From contig CAXAMN010023339.1 of NCBI GenBank assembly GCA_963970005.1, positions 626,023 to 690,022 on the forward strand: a stretch of DNA of 64,000 bases. Reading direction: 5' to 3'. The notes below the pieces were generated by a model, which was not told the origin of the DNA, made no database searches, and was given only the letters and a program-made list of their open reading frames with translations. The position numbers were made by a program, and so were the translations under genes. Source of the stretch: Durusdinium trenchii. Lineage: Eukaryota; Sar; Dinophyceae; Suessiales; Symbiodiniaceae. Below are positions 11,791 through 24,700 of the stretch, in pieces (the first letter of the stretch is position 1; every line of letters begins with the position of its first letter).

Positions 11791-14700
11791 GGGGAGTTCC
11801 AGATCCGATGCACTGGTCCAGGTCAGAACCTTTCGAACCTGGCCTGGTCAGTGGCCACCCTGGAGTACCGGTCGCTACTTGGAGGAGGAGTAGGGGGGGA
11901 AGTCGGCACAGGCTGGGGAGTAGCTAATGATAGAGGTCACCAGATCCAAGAGGGCTGAGCTGGATGAAATCTTGGGCTTCAGCATCAAAACCGACCGAAG
12001 TCAGAAGATGCTAGATGTGCCACCAGTCGCATACCTGGTTTTGCTTGGGGTGATGTTTAATTAGCCCTTTGAGTGAATCTCCCTCTAAAGGTGCTGTTCA
12101 TCCCCAAACATTTATGAGAGTATAGTAGGTGATCATCTCCTTCCCAAGGTCGACGGAGAACCCCCCCGCAGCAGGATTTGCCACTTAGTCCACCTGCTCA
12201 GACCCTACAAGACCCATCAACCAACATCCCATGGAGGTCCGGGATCACCGGCATCGCCCCGAAACTCCTCAAGGCCGGCCTTGATCCAAGCGATCGCTGC
12301 GGAGGCGCGTCGCAAGGCGGGATGCGCTGGGGTGATGTGCCGCGGCGATGTGGCGCGGGGAGGTGTGGGCGACAGGTGGGCGAAAAAGAGCCCGTAGGTG
12401 CTCCTGGTTTTGCTTAAGGTGAGGTCTATTTTCCTGGTGGGTGGATCCCTTCTAACTAGCCTTCTAGGGAATATTGTTCCCAACGCAATAAACCGTGCAA
12501 ACTTCATAAGGGCCCACCATTTGTTAGCCTTACTATGTCTTATTGTTTTCCAAGTTAAGGGCTCACCATTTCTTAGTCTTACTATGTCTTATTGTGTTTC
12601 CAAGTGTATGTTTTTTGATCTAAAATATTAAGGAACTCATGCAGCATGCACAACAATAACAACAAGATGATTAACACATGGATGATCTGGTTCGTCGGCT
12701 GCCGGTCGCCGGTCGCCGACGGTCCCATTTTGGGCTGCTGGCTGGGTTTTTCGGGTTTTCTCCGCAGGGTGCCGGTTTTGGGTTCCCAAAGAAGGTCGCA
12801 AATGCCTGGATGAGCCAAAAGGGTTGTTTTTTAGGGGGTTTTGAAGAGGGTTCCAGAAGGGTTGCGGCATGGCGTCCAGCAGGTTTCTGGCAAGGTTCCG
12901 GAGGGTTCGCTAAAAATCCGCTGGGTTTGGCGCGTGTTGTGACAAGGTCGCCGGTTGGGTTCCGAAAGGTGTTCCAGAAAGCCTTAATTAGAAATCAACA
13001 CATCAATCTTGGTTATACATACTTGGGATGATCGAAGGTCACAACAAGGCAGGGCCACGCCCACTTTGGAAAACAAGTATGCTTGCTGGCGTTCAAGATT
13101 TCTGCTTGCTATCATCTACGTATTTGGTTGCAGAATGGTTTTAGACTGTTTTAAGCCCAGCACTGCTTTTATTACCTTTTATACAACAATCATTCTCTTG
13201 GCTATATGCTGCTGATGTTCTTTGGCGCACTCCGCGTTTTGGATTTGTATTCTAAGTGAATCTCCGCCATTAATGTACGATTGCAGTGCTCAGCGGCATC
13301 AGCCATCCTTCAGAATAGACGGAACAAAAGCAAGATTCAACCTGTCAACATGGGCACTAAGAGTGACTACCATACCATGCAAGTGGAAAACAGTTCCTGA
13401 CATTATGATGCCTCTGTTTGGAAGAATGGGAGGCTCCACTCCACTTCCACTTCCAGTCTTTTGCGCCCTTCCTGCGCCATCCACTCGACCCCCCCAAAAG
13501 AGGGCTCCAAGGACACCTGTGGAAAGCCCGTCGAATGAGCCCTTGAGGCGGGCGAATCAGCTTCAGTCGGCGCTGCACAGGTGGAACTCTTGCAGTGCCA
13601 AGACCTGGCAAACAGTGCCAGGAGCTCAGCTCGGACACAGCGGTGAGGAGCCGCAGGATCCGGCTCCTGAGATTTCCTTCAAGGTGACCAAAACTGAAAA
13701 GGAGAGAAAAGATCAGACACGATCAACAGACAGATCGAATGAGTAAATACTGATTTTGTCTCACGTGAGAAACCATCGTTACTCATTCGTGGGGGTGAAG
13801 CCCGTGCCGACATTCTGGTGTGACGACCAGCGGCTGCCCGTCCCGCCTTGCTGACCGGTCACTATCAGGGGCTTGGCCAACTGGGCGATGGAGATAGAGA
13901 ATGAGAGAAAAGGGCTAAAGCTTCCTAAAGAAGGCTCAAGGCCTACAACGCAGTTGCAACCACATGTCCAGCACATGTTTTTGTTTATGTTCTAGCCTCC
14001 TTTTGAAATTTTGAACCCATCATCTTGGCTTTCCTAAGACCAGTTTGCGCGCGTTGTCGGTGGACACCCGTCTTCTCCCCGTTGTTTTCCTCCGCATTCC
14101 TCGCTTTGAGCCACCTCACGGGTCCAAGGCCTGGTGCTTTGCACGCTTGGCCGTTCATGACGAGGCGCTTCTAGGCGCGCAGCCTCCGCCTCCATGCGCA
14201 CCCTCGTGGCACTGAGAGATGGGAGGAAGTGTTAAGTCTCCCGTTCGAGGCTATGTCACCTGTAAGGTTTGTTGGTGGCCAGTCATTTGTGGCGAGCCTT
14301 AGAGGCCAAGCATGTTCAGCTCTAGTAACGAGAGGCTGGGGCGCACCTGCCAGAAGTTGCCATGCGCCATTTGGTGCATGCCATAAGCCGCGAAGATACA
14401 CTCAATTTAGTTGCTTTCATGTGTTATCTCAGGAGGCCTTATTGTTCACAGTTCAGGCAAGTAATTACTATTTATAACTAATTATTAGTTATAGATAGAT
14501 GATAGATCTGTTCATTTCATAGAAACCATCTCTCAACTGACATGTCTTTGCAAAGGAGGAATTGTGGTTGAGGGTTTGGGGAAAAACACACCTCAATCTT
14601 TGTGGTACTGGGTTGGTGTGTGTTTAGTGAGATGCGGGAAATTCAATCTATAATTGTGTCCTGTCCAACTCGACCAGTTTCACTTGAAGTTATACCCTAT

Positions 14701-16200
14701 AGGGATCCTGACAAGCAATTCCTTTCTTTGGATTTGTGGCTGTAAGAACCAGAAAAAGATCCATTGGGCTTTCAGCACTGTTCTTGCTACAAACTCCCAC
14801 AGCCAGTCGGAGGCGAGGCCGTGTCAAATAGGTCATCGCCAGCTGCAGCGTTTTGAGCCCACCAAAACCGCCAGAAACTGTTGGAAGGTTTGGAAGTGTG
14901 ACGGACTCGTATCCCCCACCAGAATCGCAACCGCCAGCCAGGTGCCATCGGTGCCAGGGTCATGGCGACCATCGCAGGTGCGCCTCGCAGGTAGCTTCAG
15001 CTTTGATCCTCAGACCCCGACCGCGGGTCGCCGCGCTGTGGGATGCTCAAGGTCAGTCCAATCGTGCCCAGCCCCTTCCCACTTCATCGGTCATGGGCCG
15101 TCCGCTCCTTCCCTCAGACTGCGAGGATTGGACGAGCTGGGGCCCGATGCTCAGAGGGATGATGGTGGGATGGAGCGTAGGCGTCGGCGAACGGGCGGTG
15201 GGGACCCTCATTTGGTGGCCGGTGTTGGATGGCATTGTTTTAAGGAGTTGGAATTGGATTGGATGGAATTGGATTGGATTGGAGTGGGACCGACTCCCTG
15301 GCTGCGCTGGGATCCTTGGGGTCGGTGTTCATGGCGGTTTGGACGACTGACTGCTTCTCCTCCAGTGGCGCCCTCAACATGGGACATGGGTTCCTTCTGT
15401 GCTTCCAGTATTTCTCGCAAAAATGCTGGATAGAGTCCCAGCACTGGACTAGTCCCACCGTCCTAGTGAGCTTCAGTCGGGCAAGGCCGCCACGATGGGT
15501 CCAGAACGCGGCCCTTTCCTGATGTTGCTATCTCGCGGGGGAGATGATTGCATTTTCCAATGCAGCTCAGCCCTCCACAACAAAATTATGTTGGTTGGCA
15601 AGCCCTGCATGCCATCCCCTGACAATTTCATATAACCACACATATCTTGAGGGGGAGTACACCTGACCAAGCGGGCGCCTCCATGTTTGCGGTTTACAGC
15701 TCAAAATCCCCCCAAACCGTCCGCGCCGTGCCCAAGCGTTGTGACGGCGTGTTTGCGCCATGGCGAAGACAGCATGCTTCAGCGACCATGGCTTTCCCAG
15801 GCAGGAGATGCCTCCCACAAACATGAATGAGCCAACTCTAGAGTGCATGCGAGCAGTTTGGTTGACCGAATGCAACCACTGAATTACAGTCCAATATCAC
15901 TCAATGTGATTCTGGAGTTTGGCAGGTTGGAATGCGCAAGAAACTGCGAGGATTCCTCCAACAAGATGCCATGAAACGTGTCGTTCTTTGAGGCTGAAAA
16001 ACATGCGTTCATCAGTTCTCTTCGTTCACGACAGCGCTCCAGGCAGGGCCCTGCCCAGCCCTTGGACGAGGCCCATCCGGAGCGGAGGTCTGGGTGGGAA
16101 TTCACACCCTCCGAGGCATCTCACAGAGACCCGAGACATCCGACAGCATGTCCAAACCATGCCATGTAAAATGGCAGGACTGCGTGGCCAATGGCCCTGG
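11791..16200. other. No resolved gene; scattered exon-like pieces
   Basis: GC-rich open stretches at about 12220-12380, 13500-13683 (plus, ending before a possible gtgacc donor) and 14850-15110 could be exons, but I could not chain them in phase or recognise a product. 15243-15296 is a (GGATT)n-like microsatellite. The rest shows nothing identifiable. Confidence 0.4.
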
Positions 16201-16232
16201 AGAGAGGGAGAGAGAGAGAGAGAGAGAGAGAC
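16201..16232. repeat. (GA)n microsatellite
   Basis: About 30 bp of gagaga with a few interruptions. A similar tract occurs near 22549-22586. Confidence 0.9.
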
Positions 16233-16463
16233 AGTCATTTTCCTGCTCCAGGCGGACTTGGACTCAGAGATGGGCCCCTCCTTCGCAAGGCAGATCAGCC
16301 CCAATTGCCGACTGGTGGATTGCAAGGTGCCGTGGCTTGCGGACGCCAAAGGGGAACGTGGGACGTGGACGTGGGGAATGTGTGGTTCCCTGTGGTTTTC
16401 TTGGGGGGAATGTCTTGGTGGATCCTGTGGTGTCAAGATGCTTGGGAAGAGGGCTTTCCTATA

Positions 16464-16551
16464 CCCAGACACTCCACATTTGCCATATATGCCTACATTG
16501 ACCCCCAAAACCATCCCAATGTATAGGCATATATGACATGGAGTGTTTGGG
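16464..16551. repeat. Foldback (inverted-repeat) element, copy 1
   Basis: About 36-37 bp arms starting CCCAGACACTCC and ending in the complement (GGAGTGTTTGGG) enclose a 16 bp centre, acccccaaaaccatcc. Each arm contains the word GCCATATATGCC or its diverged complement. A second copy with near-identical arms and the reverse-complemented centre lies at 34248-34337. The pattern fits a small non-autonomous foldback or MITE. Target duplications are not obvious. Confidence 0.8.
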
Positions 16552-17112
16552 ATATAGTCAAGTGGATAACCTGATAACATGATACAGTAACATCCTTTAA
16601 CCTTTTGGGGATTGGCTACCCCACTGAAATCCAACAGGTGTCAAAAGGGAGCGGATTGGTGCCCCAATGCCCGCACAATAAGAGCCAACAGGTGGAAAAC
16701 ACTATGTTAACTTGCATTTTCCAGGGAAACTGGGGAAGAATGCTTTGGTGATTAACGTGTTTGATTGTTTTGGCCGATGTTTAAGGATTTTTGCTAGCAG
16801 GCTGGTCACGGGGAAACAAGCATGCAGGGTCGTGCCATTTTTGTCACCGTTTGTTTCAACGATGACTTGCACAGAACTCATCCGAAAACACGTACTGTAG
16901 CTGAAGCGTCAGTGTGTCAGGAGAGGTGGGGCGGTTCCCTTGTGTTGATGTTCTTTCATCCTGGCGACAGGTGAATGGCGGGGAGTGAGAGAGGTCAGCC
17001 GGTCTCACTCCGTGAATCTTCCTCACCGGCCTTGGTTCAGGCAAGAATCACCCTGCCATGCGCCGGTTTTACACTTGGACAGGGACTGATCCGCCTCCGC
17101 AGCTCGGATCAG

Positions 17113-20100
17113 GTGCCGAGTCCCACGTGCGCGGACCCACCGGACGACACGCGCCTGGAGTTCAAGGACTTCAAGCGCGAGGCCCGGACCTTGGCCGAAG
17201 CACCTCGGTGGGCCAAGCGTGCAGGACCGGAGGACCGGTGCAGCAGACCGGAGGACCGGTGCGGTTCACGGGAGGTTTGGGCGAGCCACCCCGCTGATTC
17301 GTGACCAAAAGTAAGTGACATCGTCAAAACAACAACATAAAACCACCGTTGAACCTTTGGCATAATTGCATCGGAGAGTTTCAGATTCTTGGGGAAGCCG
17401 ATGAACGTTGGTCCGTGGGACCTGGAGCAGGACAACGCTTTCTTGATGATTGACGGGCTCTCAAATTTGGGCAGCCTGTGCAATTCGTAGCGCAGAGTTT
17501 TGCATTTCCACACTCAGGTGTTTTCCACGCCCAGTTTGGTGCGCATGTTATTAGAACCTGTCATGATTCCGGATTGTATGACCACCTGGTTTTGTACCGC
17601 ATATAGCCACTTCATCACGCATGATCACGCATGTGGGGGGTTAAGGCTTCATGCCATGTGTTCGCGGGAGTGTATGTCAATACCACCCCTACCAACCTAG
17701 TTTATAGAATTTTTAAGTTTAACCTCCTGACCTTGTCAGGCCTGGCAATCAAATGTCCATTTACATTACCCAGCCAGGTCTTTCAAGGGACCAGCTTCAT
17801 GCAACACTCTCCACTCCTCCGCTCTCATCCGAGGAGTTCTTTTGCTCCCAGGACGTGGAGGGGATGGTGGCTTCCGTGAAAGGCGGGGAGATGGTGGCGC
17901 CCCCAGGTTCGAGATTCAATCTGTTTCTCTGGGCCCCTTGGCGGGGGAAGGATGGTCGAAGATGAGTCACCATCCATCCACCATCCAAAGTGATGTTAAT
18001 TCCAAATGGTGGATGGTGCAAAGACAGGATAGCAGGAGGCTGGATGGATTGCTTCGGGGGATTGGGGTTGTTGGACTTGGAGTATGTCAGTGATGGGTTC
18101 CAGGATGGTCGAGAATGTGTGGACTCCCAGCTGGTCGGGTGGAGGATCCCAGTGGCAAGCATGTGGCAACTGAATCCAAGGCACAAGAAGCAAGGCATCA
18201 GACAACACTCCTCTAAGGTGCTCTTGTTTGACGACTTCTCTACTGCGGGTCGTAAATACATAGAAGAGATGCCAGAGCATCAGACCGTGCTCAAAGTTGA
18301 CCAACAGCATCTCCCGTTGTGAGTGTTGTGACCATTTGTGACCCAAAATTTCACATCGACCCTTTCAGGTCCACGATTTTCCTCATCCCAAAGCGTGCAG
18401 GCTTGGGATGCTTGCCCTTCCATGATGAGCTTGCAGCCTTACTTCTGAGAGCCTCGCTGGACCAGAAGGATGCCACTAGACAATCCGTCATCCCGTGCCC
18501 TGGAAGAACCCGAGACCAGACGAACGGTCAACCGGTCCACCGGTCCACCGGCGAGAGAATGGAGTTACATGCAGTGCTTTTTCGGAATGAAAGAGCCTGG
18601 AAGGGCAAGCGCCCGTGGCGCCACAGCTTAGATTGAAGGTTTTAGCAGTCAAGTGATGAGTTTGTTGGGATATCATCCGTACACCTGGTCAAACCCGTCA
18701 GACCCGAAATGTTGGAGAGAGAGGCATGGCCAGGGCCATTGCCCATGACAGACCCAGTCAGCAACAAGCATATTCGCCAGCCGCCAGCTCTGGAAGACAG
18801 GCACAGGAAGCTTGTTTACTGTAAGTATTTTAAGCACTGTATGCACCTAACCCACTAACCTGGAAATCCGTACTGTACCGCTGATATGTCCCCAGCGTAC
18901 CGTACTATGAACGCGTACCCCCCAAATATATGTCATCCTGAACTGGATTGTGCATTGCCATTGAATTTAAGATAACGCAGTTATATAAGTAGTTTTTTCC
19001 GCTCTGATATTGAGCCCGTTCTGGCCTTTTCCATTTGGGTGTTTTTACTTCGATTCTATCAGTTCTACATTCTGGCATATACAACATCATTCAACAGCCT
19101 GAAGCCAGCATCAAAAAGCAGCCTTTTTAGTGACCAGAAAAGGTGTCTTTTACAAGCTCTGAACAGAGTCATAGATACTAGACCATTGGCGAGCACACCT
19201 CGGGGCGCTGGGACTATGGTCAAACAAACATCATCAGCCATTCCCAAGCATGTGATCTCATTTGAATACCAAAAGTAGCAATCAATCATCCAAGGGTGTG
19301 TGGACACCTGATATGTGCCACATCAGAAGCTGCAACTGGATCCATGACCTTCCCGGTGTTTGACCCAGAAAAGATCCGAAGAAAACAGGTGAGAAAAGCT
19401 TGGAAGTTTGCCGCAGCTAAGGTCGACATGTCCAAGTGGTGGGATGTGACACCTGAAGTTTCCCGTTTTTTCCGAAGCCTTCAGGCTTCAGGACCCTCCA
19501 AACCTGCATCAGAGTGTCTCCCATCACCTTCTCAGAAGGTATGTAGATCCATAGGGAATTGGCATTGGCTAAGACATCGGGCTCCGAAGCTTTTGGACTG
19601 CGGAGGGCGCCAAACCAGGAGAGTTCCTCCCCGAGCGAAGCTTCGAAGCTGCACATGCGTCCCCCTCCTGTGGTGCCGGACATGCAACATTAGACTGTAA
19701 TTTAACAAGTATGTTGTAACATCTATTCTGACAGTACATTTACATCCATATAAAGGATCACCCCGTTTTCGCCATGAAAATTCTTAGCCGGTTTCATTCA
19801 CCGAGCGACGCCGAGGGAGGGAGTTCCCCCGACCCTTGCGACAGGCTCTTGCTGACGCTCCATGAGAATGAGCTGCTCTCCACGGCCCAGTTGGCCCGTG
19901 GCTTCGAAAAGCCGCTTGGAAAACGGCGCGTCGCGAACGAACCAGCTGGCCATCAAACCTTCCCCAGGTGAATTTTGAGCCGCTGTTGGATGAGGGATTG
20001 GCATGTTAGGATGGAGGGGATCCTTATGAGACAATAACATTGTGGAAGCCCACTACTAGAACCTATTAGAAACATGTCGGTTGAGGATGGACCAGCTAAA

Positions 20101-20397
20101 GACCTGCAAGAACGGAAACGAGAGACGCTACATGGGGAACCTGAAGTGTTTGATTGGCCCCATCCCATTTCCCAGGAGTCTGTAGATGAACCTGTTTTCT
20201 TCATGCTTCTGCTTTTTCAACGGCTGCAGTTCCTGATCCAGTAAAAGGGAAGATCTCCACTCTACCGGGTTCCTGTGCCACCACCGGGCACGGAGCGAAG
20301 GCTGGTTTTATCCTGGGAGGATTTGCAACTGGATGTTCCTGGAGCCCCAGGCCTCTTGGATGGCGGTTTCCACGTGAATCCGCTGGCAAAAGGTGGT
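17113..20397 (+). CDS. MA3-domain protein (PDCD4/eIF4G type), partial multi-exon gene
   Basis: MA3 domains are helical repeats that bind eIF4A-type helicases in translation control. Plus-strand exons: 17113-17199 (29 codons, ends FKREARTLAE); 17834-17882 (EFFCSQDVEGMVASVK); 18401 to about 18483 (LPFHDELAALLLRASLDQKD); about 19816-19910 (LLLTLHENELLSTAQLARGF); 20301 to about 20380-20397 (LSWEDLQLDVPGAPGLL). Joined, they follow the MA3 order: EYF-like start, fHxELxxxLLxxSLDxKD, LLxxL...lsxxQxxxGFxxl, then DLxlDvPxAPxLL. Junctions 17199/17834, 17882/18401 and 19910/20301 are in phase, and all three introns are GC-AG, as dinoflagellates allow. The 18.48-19.82 kb junction, the 3' end and the 5' exons are not resolved. 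MTFPVFDPEKIRRKQ at 19343-19388 and a stop-free stretch near 19566-19690 could be extra exons or intronic. The family is inferred from the motif pattern. Confidence 0.6.
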
Positions 20398-20399
20398 GG

Positions 20400-21743
20400 A
20401 TGTAAGTCTAAGTGGCTAAAGTCACTGGGTTTTAGTACTTTTTCCTCCTGCAGCAAGAAATAGACTTGGTGGCATGTTTTGAGTCCGGTCGGATTTTTGA
20501 GCCACACTTATGGTGAATGTGAAGATCATCAGGTAGATCCTACAATTGGTGAACATGTACAGGAAAGCAGGGTTTTCACCTGCAAAACTGGGTCTTTCCT
20601 GTGGATTCTCCCTTATAAACATAAATACACACCAACAAGCACCGGAGTGCAAGGAAGGAGAGCTCGCACAGCTATCGTCAATCCTTTAACCATGCACTTC
20701 TAGGAGTTCTTTTTTCAGTAGAACCCATTCTGGTCTTTGAGCTCCGCCGTTCCACTGGTGAAACGCCCACTTCGGATCGACCCTTCGACATTTTTCGTCG
20801 GCGCTGGCTGCCGTGGTCGGCGAAGCCCTGTCCATGTTGGCAGTGACCTTTTTGTTCCTACTGGGCAGCGGCGCAGCTGCCCTGCCTTCTTCCAAATCGC
20901 CTTGAAGTAGCAGTGACTGAGCATTTGATGTAGAGTAGTTTGAGTGGCAGTGATTGATGATGTTTAGGTCACGCAAAGAAGATAGAGAAATATGTGATTC
21001 TGACGATTGAATTGAATTCATTTCCCCTTGCGCCATCATGGCGACCTTTTGTTGGAGGGGTGACAGCGGCTGAATTAGACCCTGGGACGCGGTTGCTTGT
21101 AGACCCTAGTTTAAGGTTCTGTTTGCGGTGCCGCGATGTCGGTGTGAACGTGCCAAGCACAAGGGGTCCTTTTGCGGTGGTATGGCCCAGTATCGAACAT
21201 AGATACTGCAACACACAGCGACCATGCGAGAGATAGGCACAGACAGGCAGGTGCATCACACGCTAAAGACAAGTAAATCTACAGTGGTTTCAGAGTAGAT
21301 GGCGCAGACCTCAAGATGTCCTTTACATGGGGTTCATATAAACCACCAAACTTGGGGTTTGTGCCATTGGTCCTCTCAATCCACAATAACCCCCCCTGTC
21401 ACATCGATCGAAGATGCTCCGGCGCAAGGGCTCTTGGTCTCTTTGCTCTCCTCCCGCGTGGGGCTTTTCGAGTCTCGGCACTCTGGGGCGGCACGTGGGA
21501 CTGTTCTTTGAATATTGGGTGTTCACGTGTGCTCATTGTGTTCACACATTTCCAGATGGATTGTCTCAAGGCTTGAGGGGAGCCTTTTTTGGGGGAACCT
21601 AGTTTGAACCACTGATAAACTTGCATTTGATGCGTACATTTTGTGGCACATGCTGCAGTTTGCAGCTGCATGTGTCCTTCCAATATGTTCAGCAAGTTCC
21701 TGCCCACCAAAGGCCCATTTCACCGGCTTCACCCCTACATAAC
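20400..21743. other. No resolved gene; ambiguous open segment and repeat copy
   Basis: 20701-20900 is open on both strands. The minus frame ends in a polar Lys/Glu/Trp-rich tail. A plus frame ends in a hydrophobic helix (LSMLAVTFLFLLGSG) and a stop near 20911. I cannot decide between them. 21284-21362 is the second copy of the repeat at 11701-11790. 21420-21505 is an open plus stretch without a recognised motif. Confidence 0.4.
21284..21362 (+). repeat. Dispersed repeat, copy 2
   Basis: Same family as 11701-11790. It starts cagtggtttcagagtagat and ends in ccaaacttgggg, with substitutions and small length differences between the shared words. Confidence 0.6.
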
Positions 21744-21774
21744 CTCAAGAACGCCGCAGCGTTCTTGAGCCAAA
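21744..21774. promoter_or_regulatory. Perfect hairpin overlapping a DinoSL 3'-end match
   Basis: CTCAAGAACGC (21744-21754), CGCA loop, GCGTTCTTGAG (21759-21769): a perfect 11 bp stem ending 24 bases before the ATG at 21793. On the minus strand 21764-21774 reads TTTGGCTCAAG, identical to the last 11 nt of the dinoflagellate spliced leader. This could be a spliced-leader relic or coincidence. A role in the leader of the downstream gene is only inferred. Confidence 0.45.
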
Positions 21775-21792
21775 GAACTCGCCTCTCGTGCC

Positions 21793-24700
21793 ATGGACGA
21801 CGAAGAGGAAGGGGATGAAGACTGGCGCTACGGCCCCCTTGGCCGTGCCGGCGTCCTCAAGGACGCGGAGCCCGTCCCTCCGGAGCCCGCGGAAAGCAAG
21901 TCAGAAGCCAGTCAGAAGCCGCTGCGGTGTGGCGAGGAGCGGAGTGGAGTGAGTGGAGTGGGGTGAAAGGTGTCCTCATCCAAATTAATTATGTTTTGTA
22001 CTGTACTATTACAGTACTCCCCGAAGACATCCCAAGGCCATGCTATGGTTCATAAGGTTCACTTTGTAGTTTGGTCGCTTACCGTCACAAGCCCGAGCGA
22101 AAACAAAACAAGTGGTTTCATATATATATATATAATAGAATTAGCACCATACATCACATACATCACTACACCAATAGCACCAAAGCACTGTGGTACCGTA
22201 TACATAAGAGGTGCTTGGCATGCCATGAGGCCCTTCTTCGTACCCTCCATGTCAACGCATCCACTCTTCAGTCTTGAGCTCTCTGGCTTCGCACGGCAGG
22301 TGAATCCGCGGACAATCTGGGCGTACTGGGCACAGGGGCACGAGCAGATGCCGGAGTTCCCTGAAACGGGCTTCAGGATGTTTCAGGTCAGACTGCGCAC
22401 GTTTTACCTATACATATTATACATGCAAATACCGGTTGCCACATACGGGTGCCATACCTTTTTCTGTGTGTTATTATAGAAGTACATATATTTAACAAAA
22501 ACAACATATAATAACAATTAATTTAATATATATATATATATTCATGCTGAGAGAGAGAGAGAGAATGCGAGAGAGATAAAGAGAGACATATGTATAGTGT
22601 CTACACACATGACGACTGAGTTGAATCCTTCGTACCCAGAATTGCATCTACAGTCTACTTTTGCTCGGGGGCTTGGGAGGGATTTTCCTTTTTTGCCCCT
22701 CCATTTCTTGGTGGCGCTTGGTGTTGGGGTTTGTTCCGTGTTGGTGGCGCTCCTGGTGGAGATGACTTGGACTTTGGAGGACTCTGGGAGGGTGGCGCAA
22801 CAATTCGTCACAATGATTGACAAATCTTGAAAGAAACATTTCATCGCCACCGTCGACACCCCTGATCATCCTGTCCAAGGGTTATCATACATGGCTTGGA
22901 TAAATGTCAAGCCAGGCCATTGCTGGAAAGGAATCCTTTCCGACTTGCACCTCCTGTTCACAAGGCAGGTCATGTACTCCAACAGTGGATCATATTTTCC
23001 TTTCCACCTTGCCAGCCTGATCATGACTTTGAGCAAGAGCTGCCTGCCCGTTCTAGAACCCCCGACAGCAACGGCCCGGGATTAAAACCATTCGAACCTT
23101 ACTATACCTCAGGAAGAGGATCGTCAAAACTAGATGGCACGTTGCAGATGTCCTTGCTAAGCCCTACAGGAAGATCTGCATTTGGTGTATGGCTTCCACA
23201 GAGCTTCCCTACAGATTCTCCGGCATTCGACGGTCTGCACTTCACGGGGGGTCCGGGCCCATCCGGTGGCCCAGGTTCTTCCGCCTTTGTGTGAACACCT
23301 GGCAGCGCACCAATCCCCATTGGGATGTGAGGATCCTCCAGCACCTCGAAAAGAGATCCTATTTGGGGTGTGGAGTCACATGGAGTCCTGTGACTGTGAT
23401 CCTGCAGTGAACTTGTTCCTATAGTTTTGGTTGAACGATTCTAACGGGATAGTAGGTTTGTTTTCCCCACATGACCCTGCCTATGGGTGAACGCCCTAAC
23501 CCGGAGGTTTCGCTCCAAGGTCCTTCGGTTTTGACTTGGAAAATGGCGGCCTTTTTTCATCGCCGACGTAGCTTAGGGAAGATGGAGTGCCGGAAGGAGC
23601 CATCCGGAATGAGCTTCCATCCTTTCCTTGATCATCCGTCAGAAGATAGATCCATTATCATCCGGAATGGAGATCCTTTATCATCCAGGGATCCATTCTT
23701 TGATTTTCGGTGCTCCATCCGGAATGAACCATGGGTTGGACCGAATCACCTCGGGGTGGAGAGGTGCTTGAGGCGCTCGGTGGAGCAGGTAGACTCGGAA
23801 AAGAGTTGGAAAATGGATCATCCTACTCCTTGTTATGATTGAACCTCTCTTCGTATATGGGGGGGCTGAAATAGAACCAAGCAAGAGTCTTCATTGCTTC
23901 ATATTCACTAGAGCTATTGCTTACTCCATGCCATATAGTATCTATTGGGTGCTGGTGCGCACTGCATGACGGGCACAAGACCAACACGATCAACAAGACC
24001 CAACATCACGACACAGAAGTGGGGTTGTCCAAAAAAACCTTTGCATGGACCTTGCCTTGAGGAACTTTCGAGGGGAAAGGGAGCTTGCAGCACAAATGCA
24101 ATGACACATATAGACCCCCAAATAACTAGATAGAAAAGCAGATCCCCGCTAAGAATGTATTGGAAGCCGTTCCATCTATTTGGGGACCACTGTAAATGTC
24201 CTTGTGTTCAATGGGTGGGTCAATTGGTCTTTAAGCTGATAAGGTACCACTACACACACCCCAGGTCACCCACAAAAAAAATAGACGGTGATTGAATCTT
24301 CCAGGGAATTCCTCCAATTGGTCATGCGGTCTCCTCCCCATCGACCGCCACCGAACCCAAAAAGGCTGGTAGGCAAACATGTTCCAGGCCGTGCCCCCCC
24401 CCAAAAAAAAAACGAGCAGAGAGCTAAGAAAGAAGCTAGGAGCATCGCTACTAGGAGCAAGGACGCTACTAGGGGGCTCCTGGCCTTACTTCTAGTAGCA
24501 AGAAGCTGGGTAGCACCACCTTCATCCGACCAGCGTCCGGAACGAACGGCCATGCGCCCCAGGAAGTCAACGGTCTTGGAATACCTCTTAGAAGAGGAGC
24601 TGCCCAATCGCTTCTTTGAGCCGTGGCGCCAGCAGTTGGGTTTAGGGTTGCGCACAATGAGTATTAGAAGTATGAATTCAAAGGTACAAAGAAAGGTACA

